This document shows, one piece after another, positions 24,805 to 36,776 of a stretch of 64,000 nucleotides of DNA; the first letter of the stretch is position 1; each line of letters starts with the position of its first letter. This DNA is from Allacma fusca (lineage: Eukaryota > Arthropoda > Collembola > Symphypleona > Sminthuridae), in NCBI GenBank assembly GCA_947179485.1, contig OX359246.1:50881632-50945631 (forward strand), in the 5' to 3' direction. Both the position numbers and the translations under genes were made by a program. The notes beneath the pieces were generated by a model that saw only the letters and a program-made list of their open reading frames with translations, was not told the origin of the DNA and did not search any database.

Positions 24805-26429
24805 TCACTTTTTCAACGGTTTGCTGAACTCGTCCGATTCTCCTCAAACTTTGGGAATACATTCGGGCAGTATCCTAAAGCTTAATTCTCGAATTTGAGT
24901 TGAATCGAAAAACTTTAAAAATAGCGATGAAAATGACGTGCCGTTGCTCTAGTCACTTTTTTAAGGGTTTCCTGAACTCGTCCGAATCCCATCAAACTTT
25001 GGGAATACACTCGGGCAGTCTGCCAAAGCTCAATTCTCGACTTTGAGTTGAATCGAAAAACTTTAAAAATAGCGATGAAAATGACGTGCCATTGCTCTAG
25101 TCACTTTTTCAAGGGTTTCCTGAACTCGTCCGATTCTCCTCAAACTTTGGCAATACACTCAGGCAGTCTGCCAAAGCTCAATTCTCGATTTTGAGGTGAA
25201 TCGAAAAACTTTAAAAATAGCGATAAAAATGACGTCGTTTCTGTGGTCACTTTTTCGGTTGTTTTCTGAACTCGTCCGATTCTCCTCAAACTGTGGCAAT
25301 ACATTCGGGCAGTATCCTAAAGCTTAATTTTCGAATTTGAGTTGAATCGAACAACTTTAGAAATAGCGATTAAAATGAAGTGTCGTTGCTCTGGTCACTT
25401 TTTCAAGGGTTTCCTGAACTCGTCCGAATCCCATCAAACTTTGGGAATACACTCGGGCAGTCTGCCAAAGCTCAATTCTCGAATTTGAGTTGAATCGAAA
25501 AACTTTAAAAATAGCGATGAAAATGACGTGCCGTTGCTCTAGTCACTTTTTTAAGGGTTTCCTGAACTCGTCCGATTCTCCTCAAACTTTGGGAATACTA
25601 TCGGGCAGTCTGCTTAAGCTCAATTCTCGACTTTGAGGTGAATCGAAAAACTTTAAAAATAGCGATTAAAATGAAGTGTCGTTGCTCTGGTCACTTTTTT
25701 AAGGGTTTCCTGAACTCGTCCGAATCCCATCAAACTTTGGGAATACACTCGGGCAGTCTGCCAAAGCTCAATTCTCGACTTTGAGTTGAATCGAAAAACT
25801 TTAAAAATAGCGATGAAAATGACGTGCCATTGCTCTAGTCACTTTTTCAAGGGTTTCCTGAACTCGTCCGATTCTCCTCAAACTTTGGCAATACACTCAG
25901 GCAGTCTGCCAAAGCTCAATTCTCGATTTTGAGGTGAATCGAAAAACTTTAAAAATAGCGATAAAAATGACGTGTCGTTTCTGTGGTAACTTTTTCGGTT
26001 GTTTTCTCAACTCGTCCGATTCTCCTCAAACTTTGGGAATACACTCGGGGAGTCTGCCAAAGCTCAATTCTCGAATTTGAGGTGAATCGAAAAACTTTAA
26101 AAATAGCGATTAAAATGAAGTGTCGTTGCTCTGGTCACTTTTTCAAGGGTTTCCTGAACTCGTCCGATTCTCCTCAAACTTTGGGAATACTATCGGGCAG
26201 TCTGCTAAAGCTCAATTCTCGACTTTGAGGTGAATCGAAAAACTTTAAAAATAGCAATAAAATGACGTGTCGTTTCTGTGGTCACTTTTTCGGTTGTTTT
26301 CTGAACCGGTCCGAATCCCCTCAAACTTTGGGAATACACTCGGGCAGTCTGCCAAAGCGCAATTCTCGAATTTGAGGTGAATCGAAAAACTTTAAAAATA
26401 GCGATTAAAATGAAGTGTCGTTGCTCTGG
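24805..26429. repeat. HOR 11-mer A-[B/K]-J-D-[E/A]-B-K-J-H-I-G (1,625 bp)
   Basis: Counterpart of 16,092-17,716 at an 8,713-bp offset. Confidence 0.88.
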
Positions 26430-28054
26430 TCACTTTTTCAACGGTTTGCTGAACTCGTCCGATTCTCCTCAAACTTTGGGAATACATTCGGGCAGTATCC
26501 TAAAGCTTAATTCTCGAATTTGAGTTGAATCGAAAAACTTTAAAAATAGCGATGAAAATGACGTGCCGTTGCTCTAGTCACTTTTTTAAGGGTTTCCTGA
26601 ACTCGTCCGAATCCCATCAAACTTTGGGAATACACTCGGGCAGTCTGCCAAAGCTCAATTCTCGACTTTGAGTTGAATCGAAAAACTTTAAAAATAGCGA
26701 TGAAAATGACGTGCCATTGCTCTAGTCACTTTTTCAAGGGTTTCCTGAACTCGTCCGATTCTCCTCAAACTTTGGCAATACACTCAGGCAGTCTGCCAAA
26801 GCTCAATTCTCGATTTTGAGGTGAATCGAAAAACTTTAAAAATAGCGATAAAAATGACGTCGTTTCTGTGGTCACTTTTTCGGTTGTTTTCTGAACTCGT
26901 CCGATTCTCCTCAAACTGTGGCAATACATTCGGGCAGTATCCTAAAGCTTAATTTTCGAATTTGAGTTGAATCGAACAACTTTAGAAATAGCGATTAAAA
27001 TGAAGTGTCGTTGCTCTGGTCACTTTTTCAAGGGTTTCCTGAACTCGTCCGAATCCCATCAAACTTTGGGAATACACTCGGGCAGTCTGCCAAAGCTCAA
27101 TTCTCGAATTTGAGTTGAATCGAAAAACTTTAAAAATAGCGATGAAAATGACGTGCCGTTGCTCTAGTCACTTTTTTAAGGGTTTCCTGAACTCGTCCGA
27201 TTCTCCTCAAACTTTGGGAATACTATCGGGCAGTCTGCTTAAGCTCAATTCTCGACTTTGAGGTGAATCGAAAAACTTTAAAAATAGCGATTAAAATGAA
27301 GTGTCGTTGCTCTGGTCACTTTTTTAAGGGTTTCCTGAACTCGTCCGAATCCCATCAAACTTTGGGAATACACTCGGGCAGTCTGCCAAAGCTCAATTCT
27401 CGACTTTGAGTTGAATCGAAAAACTTTAAAAATAGCGATGAAAATGACGTGCCATTGCTCTAGTCACTTTTTCAAGGGTTTCCTGAACTCGTCCGATTCT
27501 CCTCAAACTTTGGCAATACACTCAGGCAGTCTGCCAAAGCTCAATTCTCGATTTTGAGGTGAATCGAAAAACTTTAAAAATAGCGATAAAAATGACGTGT
27601 CGTTTCTGTGGTAACTTTTTCGGTTGTTTTCTCAACTCGTCCGATTCTCCTCAAACTTTGGGAATACACTCGGGGAGTCTGCCAAAGCTCAATTCTCGAA
27701 TTTGAGGTGAATCGAAAAACTTTAAAAATAGCGATTAAAATGAAGTGTCGTTGCTCTGGTCACTTTTTCAAGGGTTTCCTGAACTCGTCCGATTCTCCTC
27801 AAACTTTGGGAATACTATCGGGCAGTCTGCTAAAGCTCAATTCTCGACTTTGAGGTGAATCGAAAAACTTTAAAAATAGCAATAAAATGACGTGTCGTTT
27901 CTGTGGTCACTTTTTCGGTTGTTTTCTGAACCGGTCCGAATCCCCTCAAACTTTGGGAATACACTCGGGCAGTCTGCCAAAGCGCAATTCTCGAATTTGA
28001 GGTGAATCGAAAAACTTTAAAAATAGCGATTAAAATGAAGTGTCGTTGCTCTGG
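26430..28054. repeat. HOR 11-mer, second tandem copy (1,625 bp)
   Basis: Counterpart of 17,717-19,341 at an 8,713-bp offset. Confidence 0.88.
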
Positions 28055-29087
28055 TCACTTTTTCAACGGTTTGCTGAACTCGTCCGATTCTCCTCAAACT
28101 TTGGGAATACATTCGGGCAGTATCCTAAAGCTTAATTCTCGAATTTGAGTTGAATCGAAAAACTTTAAAAATAGCGATGAAAATGACGTGCCGTTGCTCT
28201 AGTCACTTTTTTAAGGGTTTCCTGAACTCGTCCGAATCCCATCAAACTTTGGGAATACACTCGGGCAGTCTGCCAAAGCTCAATTCTCGACTTTGAGTTG
28301 AATCGAAAAACTTTAAAAATAGCGATGAAAATGACGTGCCATTGCTCTAGTCACTTTTTCAAGGGTTTCCTGAACTCGTCCGATTCTCCTCAAACTTTGG
28401 CAATACACTCAGGCAGTCTGCCAAAGCTCAATTCTCGATTTTGAGGTGAATCGAAAAACTTTAAAAATAGCGATAAAAATGACGTCGTTTCTGTGGTCAC
28501 TTTTTCGGTTGTTTTCTGAACTCGTCCGATTCTCCTCAAACTGTGGCAATACATTCGGGCAGTATCCTAAAGCTTAATTTTCGAATTTGAGTTTAATCGA
28601 ACAACTTTAGAAATAGCGATTAAAATGAAGTGTCGTTGCTCTGGTCACTTTTTCAAGGGTTTCCTGAACTCGTCCGAATCCCATCAAACTTTGGGAATAC
28701 ACTCGGGCAGTCTGCCAAAGCTCAATTCTCGAATTTGAGTTGAATCGAAAAACTTTAAAAATAGCAATGAAAATGAAGTGCCGTTGCTCTAGTCACTTTT
28801 TTAAGGGTTTCCTAAACTCGTACGATTCTCCTCAAACTTTGGGAATACTATCGGGCAGTCTGCTAAAGCTCAATTCTCGACTTTGAGGTGAATCGAAAAA
28901 CTTTAAAAATAGCAATAAAATGACGTGTCGTTTCTGTGGTCACTTTTTCGGTTGTTTTCTGAACCGGTCCGAATCCCCTCAAACTTTGGGAATACACTCG
29001 GGCAGTCTGCCAAAGCGCAATTCTCGAATTTGAGGTGAATCGAAAAACTTTAAAAATAGCGATTAAAATGAAGTGTCGTTGCTCTGG
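28055..29087. repeat. HOR 7-mer A-[B/K]-J-D-E-F-G (1,033 bp)
   Basis: Last full HOR of domain I. D carries the private substitution at 28,594. Confidence 0.87.
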
Positions 29088-29975
29088 TCACTTTTTCAAC
29101 GGTTTGCTGAACTCGTCCGATTCTCCTCAAACTTTGGGAATACATTCGGGCAGTATCCTAAAGCTTAATTCTCGAATTTGAGTTGAATCGAAAAACTTTA
29201 AAAATAGCGATGAAAATGACGTGCCGTTGCTCTAGTCACTTTTTTAAGGGTTTCCTGAACTCGTCCGATTCTCCTCAAACTTTGGGAATACTATCGGGCA
29301 GTCTGCTTAAGCTCAATTCTCGACTTTGAGGTGAATCGAAAAACTTTAAAAATAGCGATTAAAATGAAGTGTCGTTGCTCTGGTCACTTTTTTAAGGGTT
29401 TCCTGAACTCGTCCGAATCCCATCAAACTTTGGGAATACACTCGGGCAGTCTGCCAAAGCTCAATTCTCGACTTTGAGTTGAATCGAAAAACTTTAAAAA
29501 TAGCGATGAAAATGACGTGCCATTGCTCTAGTCACTTTTTCAAGGGTTTCCTGAACTCGTCCGATTCTCCTCAAACTTTGGCAATACACTCAGGCAGTCT
29601 GCCAAAGCTCAATTCTCGATTTTGAGGTGAATCGAAAAACTTTAAAAATAGCGATAAAAATGACGTGTCGTTTCTGTGGTAACTTTTTCGGTTGTTTTCT
29701 CAACTCGTCCGATTCTCCTCAAACTTTGGGAATACACTCGGGGAGTCTGCCAAAGCTCAATTCTCGAATTTGAGGTGAATCGAAAAACTTTAAAAATAGC
29801 GATTAAAATGAAGTGTCGTTGCTCTGGTCACTTTTTCAAGGGTTTCCTGAACTCGTCCGATTCTCCTCAAACTTTGGGAATACACTCGGGCAGTCTGCCA
29901 AAGCTCAATTCTCGAATTTGAGGTGAATCGAAAAACTTTAAAAATAGCGATTAAAATAAAGTGTCGTTGCTCTGG
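29088..29975. repeat. Terminal partial HOR A-B-K-J-H-I' at the end of domain I
   Basis: Starts are A 29,088, B 29,236, K 29,384, J 29,532, H 29,680 and I' 29,828. The start matches super-HOR unit 1, but it jumps to H and I' at the point where unit 1 has D. I' has CACTCGGGCAGTCTGCCAAAG where I has CTATCGGGCAGTCTGCTAAAG, and G does not follow. This is where the regular array ends. Confidence 0.82.
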
Positions 29976-30122
29976 TCACTTTTCAAGGGTTTCCTGAACT
30001 CGTCCGAATCCCATCAAACTTTGGGAATACACTCGGGCAGTCTGCCAAAGCTCAATTCTCGACTTTGAGTTGAATCGAAAAACTTTAAAAAAAGCGATGA
30101 AAATGACGTGCCATTGCTCTAG
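29976..30122. repeat. Transition monomer between domains I and II (147 bp)
   Basis: Alpha monomer with a shortened T-tract (TCACTTTTCAAGGG). The segment before it reads AAAATAAAGTG, a change not seen elsewhere, and it ends AAAAAAAGCGATG. The K-like middle (CGACTTTGAGTTG) shows that it is a patchwork of domain I parts. Confidence 0.75.
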
Positions 30123-33079
30123 TCACTTTTTTAAGGGTTTCCTGAACTCGTACGATTCTCCTTACACTTTGGAAATACTATCGGGCAGTCTGCTTAAGCT
30201 CAATTCTCGACTTTGAGGTGAATCGAAAAACTTTAAAAATAGCGATTAAAATGAAGTGTCGTTGCTCTGGTCACTTTTCAACGGTTTGCTGAACTCGTCC
30301 GATTCTCCTCAAACTTTGGGAATACATTCGGGCAGTATCCTAAAGCTTAATTCTCGAATTTGAGTTGAATCGAAAAACTTTCAAAATAGCGATTAAAATG
30401 AAGTGTCGTTGCTCTAGTCACTTTTTTAAGGGTTTCCTGAACTCGTCCGAATCTCCTAAAACTTTGGGAACACACTCGGGCAGTCTGCCAAAGCTCAATT
30501 CTCGAATTTGACGTGAATCAAAAAACTTTAAAAATAGCGATGAAAATGACGTGCTGTTGCTCTGGTCACTTTTTCAAGGGTTTCCTGAACTCGTCCGATT
30601 CTCCTCAAACTTTGGCAATACACTCAGGCAGTCTGCCAAAGCTCAATTCTCGATTTTGAGGTGAATCGAAAACCTTAAAAAATTACGATGAAAATGACCG
30701 TTGCTCTGGTCACTTTTTTAAGGGTTTCCTGAACTCGTCCGATTCTCCTTAAACTTTGGGAATACTATCCGGCAGTCTACCAAAGCTCAATTCTCGAATT
30801 TGGGGTGAATCGAAAAACTTTAAAAATAGCGATGAAAATGACGTGTCGTTTCTGTGGTCACTTTTTCGCTTGTTTTCTGAACTCGTCCGATTCTCCTCAA
30901 ACTTTGGGAATACATTCGGGCAGTATCCTAAAGCTTAATTTTCGAATTTGAGTTGAATCGAACAACTTTAAAAATAGCGATTAAAATGAAGTGTCGTTGC
31001 TCTGGTCACTTTTTCAAGGGTTTCCTGAACTCGTCCGAATCCCATCAAACTTTGGGAATACACTCGGGCAGTCTGCCAAAGCTCAATTCTCGACTTTGAG
31101 TTGAATCGAAAAACTTTAAAAATAGCGATAAAAATGACGTGTCGTTTCTGTGGTCACTTTTTCGCTTGTTTTCTGAACTCGTCCGATTCTCCTCAAACTT
31201 TGGGAATACTATCGGGCAGTCTGCCAAAGCTCAATTCTCGAATTTGAGTTCAATCGAAAACCTTTAAAAATAGGGATGAAAATGACGTGTCGTTTCTGTG
31301 GTCACTTTTTCGGTTGTTTTCTGAACTCGTCCGATTCTCCTCAAACTTTTGGAATACACTCGGGCAGTCTGCCATAGCTCAATTCTCGAATTTGTGGTGA
31401 ATCGAAAAACTTTAAAAATAGCGATAAAAATGACGTGTCGTTTCTGTGGTAACTTTTTTGGTTGTTCTCTGAACTCGTCTGATTCTCCTCACACTTTGGG
31501 AATACACTCGGGCAGTCTGCTTAAGCTCAATTCTCGAATTTGAGGTGAATCGAAAAACTTAAAAAATAGCGATGAAAATGACGTGCCGTTGCTCTGGTCA
31601 CTTTTTTAAGGGTTTCCTGAACTCGTCCGATTCTCCTTAAACTTTGGGAATGCTATCGGGCAGTCTGCCAAAGCTCAATTCTCGAATTTGAGGTGAATCG
31701 AAAAACATTAAAAATAGCGATAAAAATGACGTGTCGTTTCTGTGGTCACTTTTTTGGTTGTTTTCTGAACTCGTCCGATTCTCCTCAAACTTTGGGAATA
31801 CTATCGGGCAGTCTGCTAAAGCTCAATTCTCGAATTTGAGGTGAATCAAAAAACTTTAAAAATAGCGATAAAAATGACGTGTCGTTTCTGTGGTCACTTT
31901 TTCGGTTGTTTTCTGAACTCGTCCGATTCTCCTCAAACTTTGGGAATACACTCGGGGAGTCTGCCAAAGCTCAATTCTCGAATTTGAGGTGAATCGAAAA
32001 ACTTTAAAAATAGCGATAAAAATGACGTGTCGTTTCTGTGGTCACTTTTTCGGTTGTTTTCTGAACTCGTCCGATTCTCCTCAAACTTTGGGAATACTAT
32101 CGGGCAGTCTGCCAAAGCTCAATTCTCGAATTTGAGTTCAATCGAAAACCCTTAATAATAGCGATGAAAATGACGTGTGCCGTTGCTCTAGTCACTTTTT
32201 TAAGGGTTTCCTGAACTCGTCCGATTCTCCTCAAACTTTGGGAATACTATCGGGCAGTCTGCTAAAGCTCAATTCTCGAATTTGAGGTGAATCGAAAAAC
32301 TTAAAAAATAGCGATGAAAATGACGTGCCGTTGCTCTGGTCACTTTTTTAAGGGTTTCCTGAACTCGTCCGATTCTCCTTAAACTTTGGGAATACTATCG
32401 GGCAGTCTGCCAAAGCTCAATTCTCGAATTTGAGGTGAATCGAAAAACTTAAAAAATAGCGATGAAAATGACGTGCCGTTGCTCTGGTCACTTTTTTAAG
32501 GGTTTCCTGAACTCGTCCGATTCTCCTTAAACTTTGGGAATACTATCGGGCAGTCTGCCAAAGCTCAATTCTCGAATTTGAGGTGAATCGAAAAACTTTA
32601 AAAATAGCGATAAAAATGACGTGTCGTTTCTGTGGTCACTTTTTCGGTTGTTTTCTGAACTCGTCCGATTCTCCTTAAACTTTGGGAATACTATCGGGCA
32701 GTCTGCCAAAGCTCAATTCTCGAATTTGAGGTGAATCGAAAAACTTTAAAAATAGCGATAAAAATGACGTGTCGTTTCTGTGGTCACTTTTTCGGTTGTT
32801 TTCTGAACTCGTCCGATTCTCCTCAAACTTTGGGAATACTATCGGGCAGTCTGCTAACGCTCAATTCTCGAATTTGAGGTGAATCGAAAAACTTAAAAAA
32901 TAGCGATGAAAATGACGTGCCGTTGCTCTGGTCACTTTTTTAAGGGTTTCCTGAACTCGTCCGATTCTCCTTAAACTTTGGGAATACTATCGGGCAGTCT
33001 GCCAAAGCTCAATTCTCGAATTTGAGGTGAATCGAAAAACTTTAAAAAAAGCGATGAAAATGACGTGCCATTGCTCTAG
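30123..33079. repeat. Domain II block, first copy (20 monomers, 2,957 bp)
   Basis: Monomer starts are 30,123, 30,271, 30,418, 30,566, 30,710, 30,858, 31,006, 31,154, 31,302, 31,450, 31,598, 31,746, 31,894, 32,042, 32,192, 32,340, 32,488, 32,636, 32,784 and 32,932. It includes a 144-bp monomer (30,566-30,709, with ATTACGATG and TGACCGTTGC) and a 150-bp one (GACGTGTGCCG near 32,173). Beta monomers are more frequent here, and the order is less regular than in domain I. Several 60-64 codon frames on both strands are repeat shadows. Confidence 0.85.
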
Positions 33080-35389
33080 TCACTTTTTTAAGGGTTTCCT
33101 GAACTCGTACGATTCTCCTTACACTTTGGAAATACTATCGGGCAGTCTGCTTAAGCTCAATTCTCGACTTTGAGGTGAATCGAAAAACTTTAAAAATAGC
33201 GATTAAAATGAAGTGTCGTTGCTCTGGTCACTTTTCAACGGTTTGCTGAACTCGTCCGATTCTCCTCAAACTTTGGGAATACATTCGGGCAGTATCCTAA
33301 AGCTTAATTCTCGAATTTGAGTTGAATCGAAAAACTTTCAAAATAGCGATTAAAATGAAGTGTCGTTGCTCTAGTCACTTTTTTAAGGGTTTCCTGAACT
33401 CGTCCGAATCTCCTAAAACTTTGGGAACACACTCGGGCAGTCTGCCAAAGCTCAATTCTCGAATTTGACGTGAATCAAAAAACTTTAAAAATAGCGATGA
33501 AAATGACGTGCTGTTGCTCTGGTCACTTTTTCAAGGGTTTCCTGAACTCGTCCGATTCTCCTCAAACTTTGGCAATACACTCAGGCAGTCTGCCAAAGCT
33601 CAATTCTCGATTTTGAGGTGAATCGAAAACCTTAAAAAATTACGATGAAAATGACCGTTGCTCTGGTCACTTTTTTAAGGGTTTCCTGAACTCGTCCGAT
33701 TCTCCTTAAACTTTGGGAATACTATCCGGCAGTCTACCAAAGCTCAATTCTCGAATTTGGGGTGAATCGAAAAACTTTAAAAATAGCGATGAAAATGACG
33801 TGTCGTTTCTGTGGTCACTTTTTCGCTTGTTTTCTGAACTCGTCCGATTCTCCTCAAACTTTGGGAATACATTCGGGCAGTATCCTAAAGCTTAATTTTC
33901 GAATTTGAGTTGAATCGAACAACTTTAAAAATAGCGATTAAAATGAAGTGTCGTTGCTCTGGTCACTTTTTCAAGGGTTTCCTGAACTCGTCCGAATCCC
34001 ATCAAACTTTGGGAATACACTCGGGCAGTCTGCCAAAGCTCAATTCTCGACTTTGAGTTGAATCGAAAAACTTTAAAAATAGCGATAAAAATGACGTGTC
34101 GTTTCTGTGGTCACTTTTTCGCTTGTTTTCTGAACTCGTCCGATTCTCCTCAAACTTTGGGAATACTATCGGGCAGTCTGCCAAAGCTCAATTCTCGAAT
34201 TTGAGTTCAATCGAAAACCTTTAAAAATAGGGATGAAAATGACGTGTCGTTTCTGTGGTCACTTTTTCGGTTGTTTTCTGAACTCGTCCGATTCTCCTCA
34301 AACTTTTGGAATACACTCGGGCAGTCTGCCATAGCTCAATTCTCGAATTTGTGGTGAATCGAAAAACTTTAAAAATAGCGATAAAAATGACGTGTCGTTT
34401 CTGTGGTAACTTTTTTGGTTGTTCTCTGAACTCGTCTGATTCTCCTCACACTTTGGGAATACACTCGGGCAGTCTGCTTAAGCTCAATTCTCGAATTTGA
34501 GGTGAATCGAAAAACTTAAAAAATAGCGATGAAAATGACGTGCCGTTGCTCTGGTCACTTTTTTAAGGGTTTCCTGAACTCGTCCGATTCTCCTTAAACT
34601 TTGGGAATGCTATCGGGCAGTCTGCCAAAGCTCAATTCTCGAATTTGAGGTGAATCGAAAAACATTAAAAATAGCGATAAAAATGACGTGTCGTTTCTGT
34701 GGTCACTTTTTTGGTTGTTTTCTGAACTCGTCCGATTCTCCTCAAACTTTGGGAATACTATCGGGCAGTCTGCTAAAGCTCAATTCTCGAATTTGAGGTG
34801 AATCAAAAAACTTTAAAAATAGCGATGAAAATGACGTGTCGTTTCTGTGGTCACTTTTTCGCTTGTTTTCTGAACTCGTCCGATTCTCCTCAAACTTTGG
34901 GAATACACTCGGGGAGTCTGCCAAAGCTCAATTCTCGAATTTGAGGTGAATCGAAAAACTTTAAAAATAGCGATAAAAATGACGTGTCGTTTCTGTGGTC
35001 ACTTTTTCGGTTGTTTTCTGAACTCGTCCGATTCTCCTCAAACTTTGGGAATACTATCGGGCAGTCTGCCAAAGCTCAATTCTCGAATTTGAGTTCAATC
35101 GAAAACCCTTAATAATAGCGATGAAAATGACGTGTGCCGTTGCTCTAGTCACTTTTTTAAGGGTTTCCTGAACTCGTCCGATTCTCCTCAAACTTTGGGA
35201 ATACTATCGGGCAGTCTGCTAAAGCTCAATTCTCGAATTTGAGGTGAATCGAAAAACTTAAAAAATAGCGATGAAAATGACGTGCCGTTGCTCTGGTCAC
35301 TTTTTTAAGGGTTTCCTGAACTCGTCCGATTCTCCTTAAACTTTGGGAATACTATCGGGCAGTCTGCCAAAGCTCAATTCTCGAATTTG
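33080..35389. repeat. Domain II block, second copy (partial, offset 2,957 bp)
   Basis: Repeats 30,123-32,432 in the same order, including the 144-bp and 150-bp monomers. Identity starts near 33,029 and ends near 35,389, where the text switches to GAGTTGAATCGAACAAC. A short patch near 34,828-34,863 (CGATGAAAATG and CGCTTGTTTTC) differs from the first copy (CGATAAAAATG and CGGTTGTTTTC). Confidence 0.83.
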
Positions 35390-36184
35390 AGTTGAATCGA
35401 ACAACTTTAAAAATAGCGATTAAAATGAAGTGTCGTTGCTCTGGTCACTTTTTCAAGGGTTTCCTGAACTCGTCCGAATCCCATCAAACTTTGGGAATAC
35501 ACTCGGGCAGTCTGCCAAAGCTCAATTCTCGACTTTGAGTTGAATCGAAAAACTTTAAAAATAGCGATAAAAATGACGTGTCGTTTCTGTGGTCACTTTT
35601 TCGCTTGTTTTCTGAACTCGTCCGATTCTCCTCAAACTTTGGGAATACTATCGGGCAGTCTGCCAAAGCTCAATTCTCGAATTTGAGTTCAATCGAAAAC
35701 CTTTAAAAATAGGGATGAAAATGACGTGTCGTTTCTGTGGTCACTTTTTCGGTTGTTTTCTGAACTCGTCCGATTCTCCTCAAACTTTTGGAATACACTC
35801 GGGCAGTCTGCCATAGCTCAATTCTCGAATTTGTGGTGAATCGAAAAACTTTAAAAATAGCGATAAAAATGACGTGTCGTTTCTGTGGTAACTTTTTTGG
35901 TTGTTCTCTGAACTCGTCTGATTCTCCTCACACTTTGGGAATACACTCGGGCAGTCTGCTTAAGCTCAATTCTCGAATTTGAGGTGAATCGAAAAACTTA
36001 AAAAATAGCGATGAAAATGACGTGCCGTTGCTCTGGTCACTTTTTTAAGGGTTTCCTGAACTCGTCCGATTCTCCTTAAACTTTGGGAATGCTATCGGGC
36101 AGTCTGCCAAAGCTCAATTCTCGAATTTGAGGTGAATCGAAAAACATTAAAAATAGCGATAAAAATGACGTGTCGTTTCTGTGG
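35390..36184. repeat. Domain II re-duplicated segment (offset 1,482 bp)
   Basis: Monomers at 35,445, 35,593, 35,741, 35,889 and 36,037 repeat those at 33,963-34,555 at a constant offset of 1,482 bp (ten monomers). It is therefore a third copy of the segment beginning at 31,006. Confidence 0.82.
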
Positions 36185-36776
36185 TCACTTTTTCGCTTGT
36201 TTTCTGAACTCGTCCGATTCTCCTCAAACTTTGGGAATACTATCGGGCAGTCTGCCAAAGCTCAATTCTCGAATTTGAGTTCAATCGAAAACCTTTAAAA
36301 ATAGGGATGAAAATGACGTGTCGTTTCTGTGGTCACTTTTTCGGTTGTTTTCTGAACTCGTCCGATTCTCCTCAAACTTTTGGAATACACTCGGGCAGTC
36401 TGCCATAGCTCAATTCTCGAATTTGTGGTGAATCGAAAAACTTTAAAAATAGCGATAAAAATGACGTGTCGTTTCTGTGGTAACTTTTTTGGTTGTTCTC
36501 TGAACTCGTCTGATTCTCCTCACACTTTGGGAATACACTCGGGCAGTCTGCTTAAGCTCAATTCTCGAATTTGAGGTGAATCGAAAAACTTAAAAAATAG
36601 CGATGAAAATGACGTGCCGTTGCTCTGGTCACTTTTTTAAGGGTTTCCTGAACTCGTCCGATTCTCCTTAAACTTTGGGAATGCTATCGGGCAGTCTGCC
36701 AAAGCTCAATTCTCGAATTTGAGGTGAATCGAAAAACATTAAAAATAGCGATAAAAATGACGTGTCGTTTCTGTGG
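35593..36776. repeat. Tandem 4-mer, two copies of 592 bp
   Basis: 35,593-36,184 and 36,185-36,776 share the order CGCTTG monomer (GAGTTCAATCG, AATAGGGATG), CGGTTG monomer with ACTTTTGGAATACAC and CCATAGC, TAACTTTTTTGGTTGTTCTC monomer with CTCACACTTTGG, then a TTAAGGG monomer with GGGAATGCTATC. The spacing is exactly four monomers. Confidence 0.85.

Larger units (their letters stand above)
20375..29087. repeat. Super-HOR copy 2 (8,713 bp)
   Basis: Units: 20,375 8-mer (F-GCAC at 21,338); 21,556 8-mer (G-GCGC); 22,737 7-mer; 23,770 7-mer with H-I (TCGTAGC at 24,058); 24,805 and 26,430 11-mers; 28,055 7-mer. From about 14,185 to about 20,950 copy 1 matches this copy at a constant 8,713-bp offset. 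The one substitution I noticed is at 28,594 (GTTTAATCG for GTTGAATCG). Confidence 0.85.
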
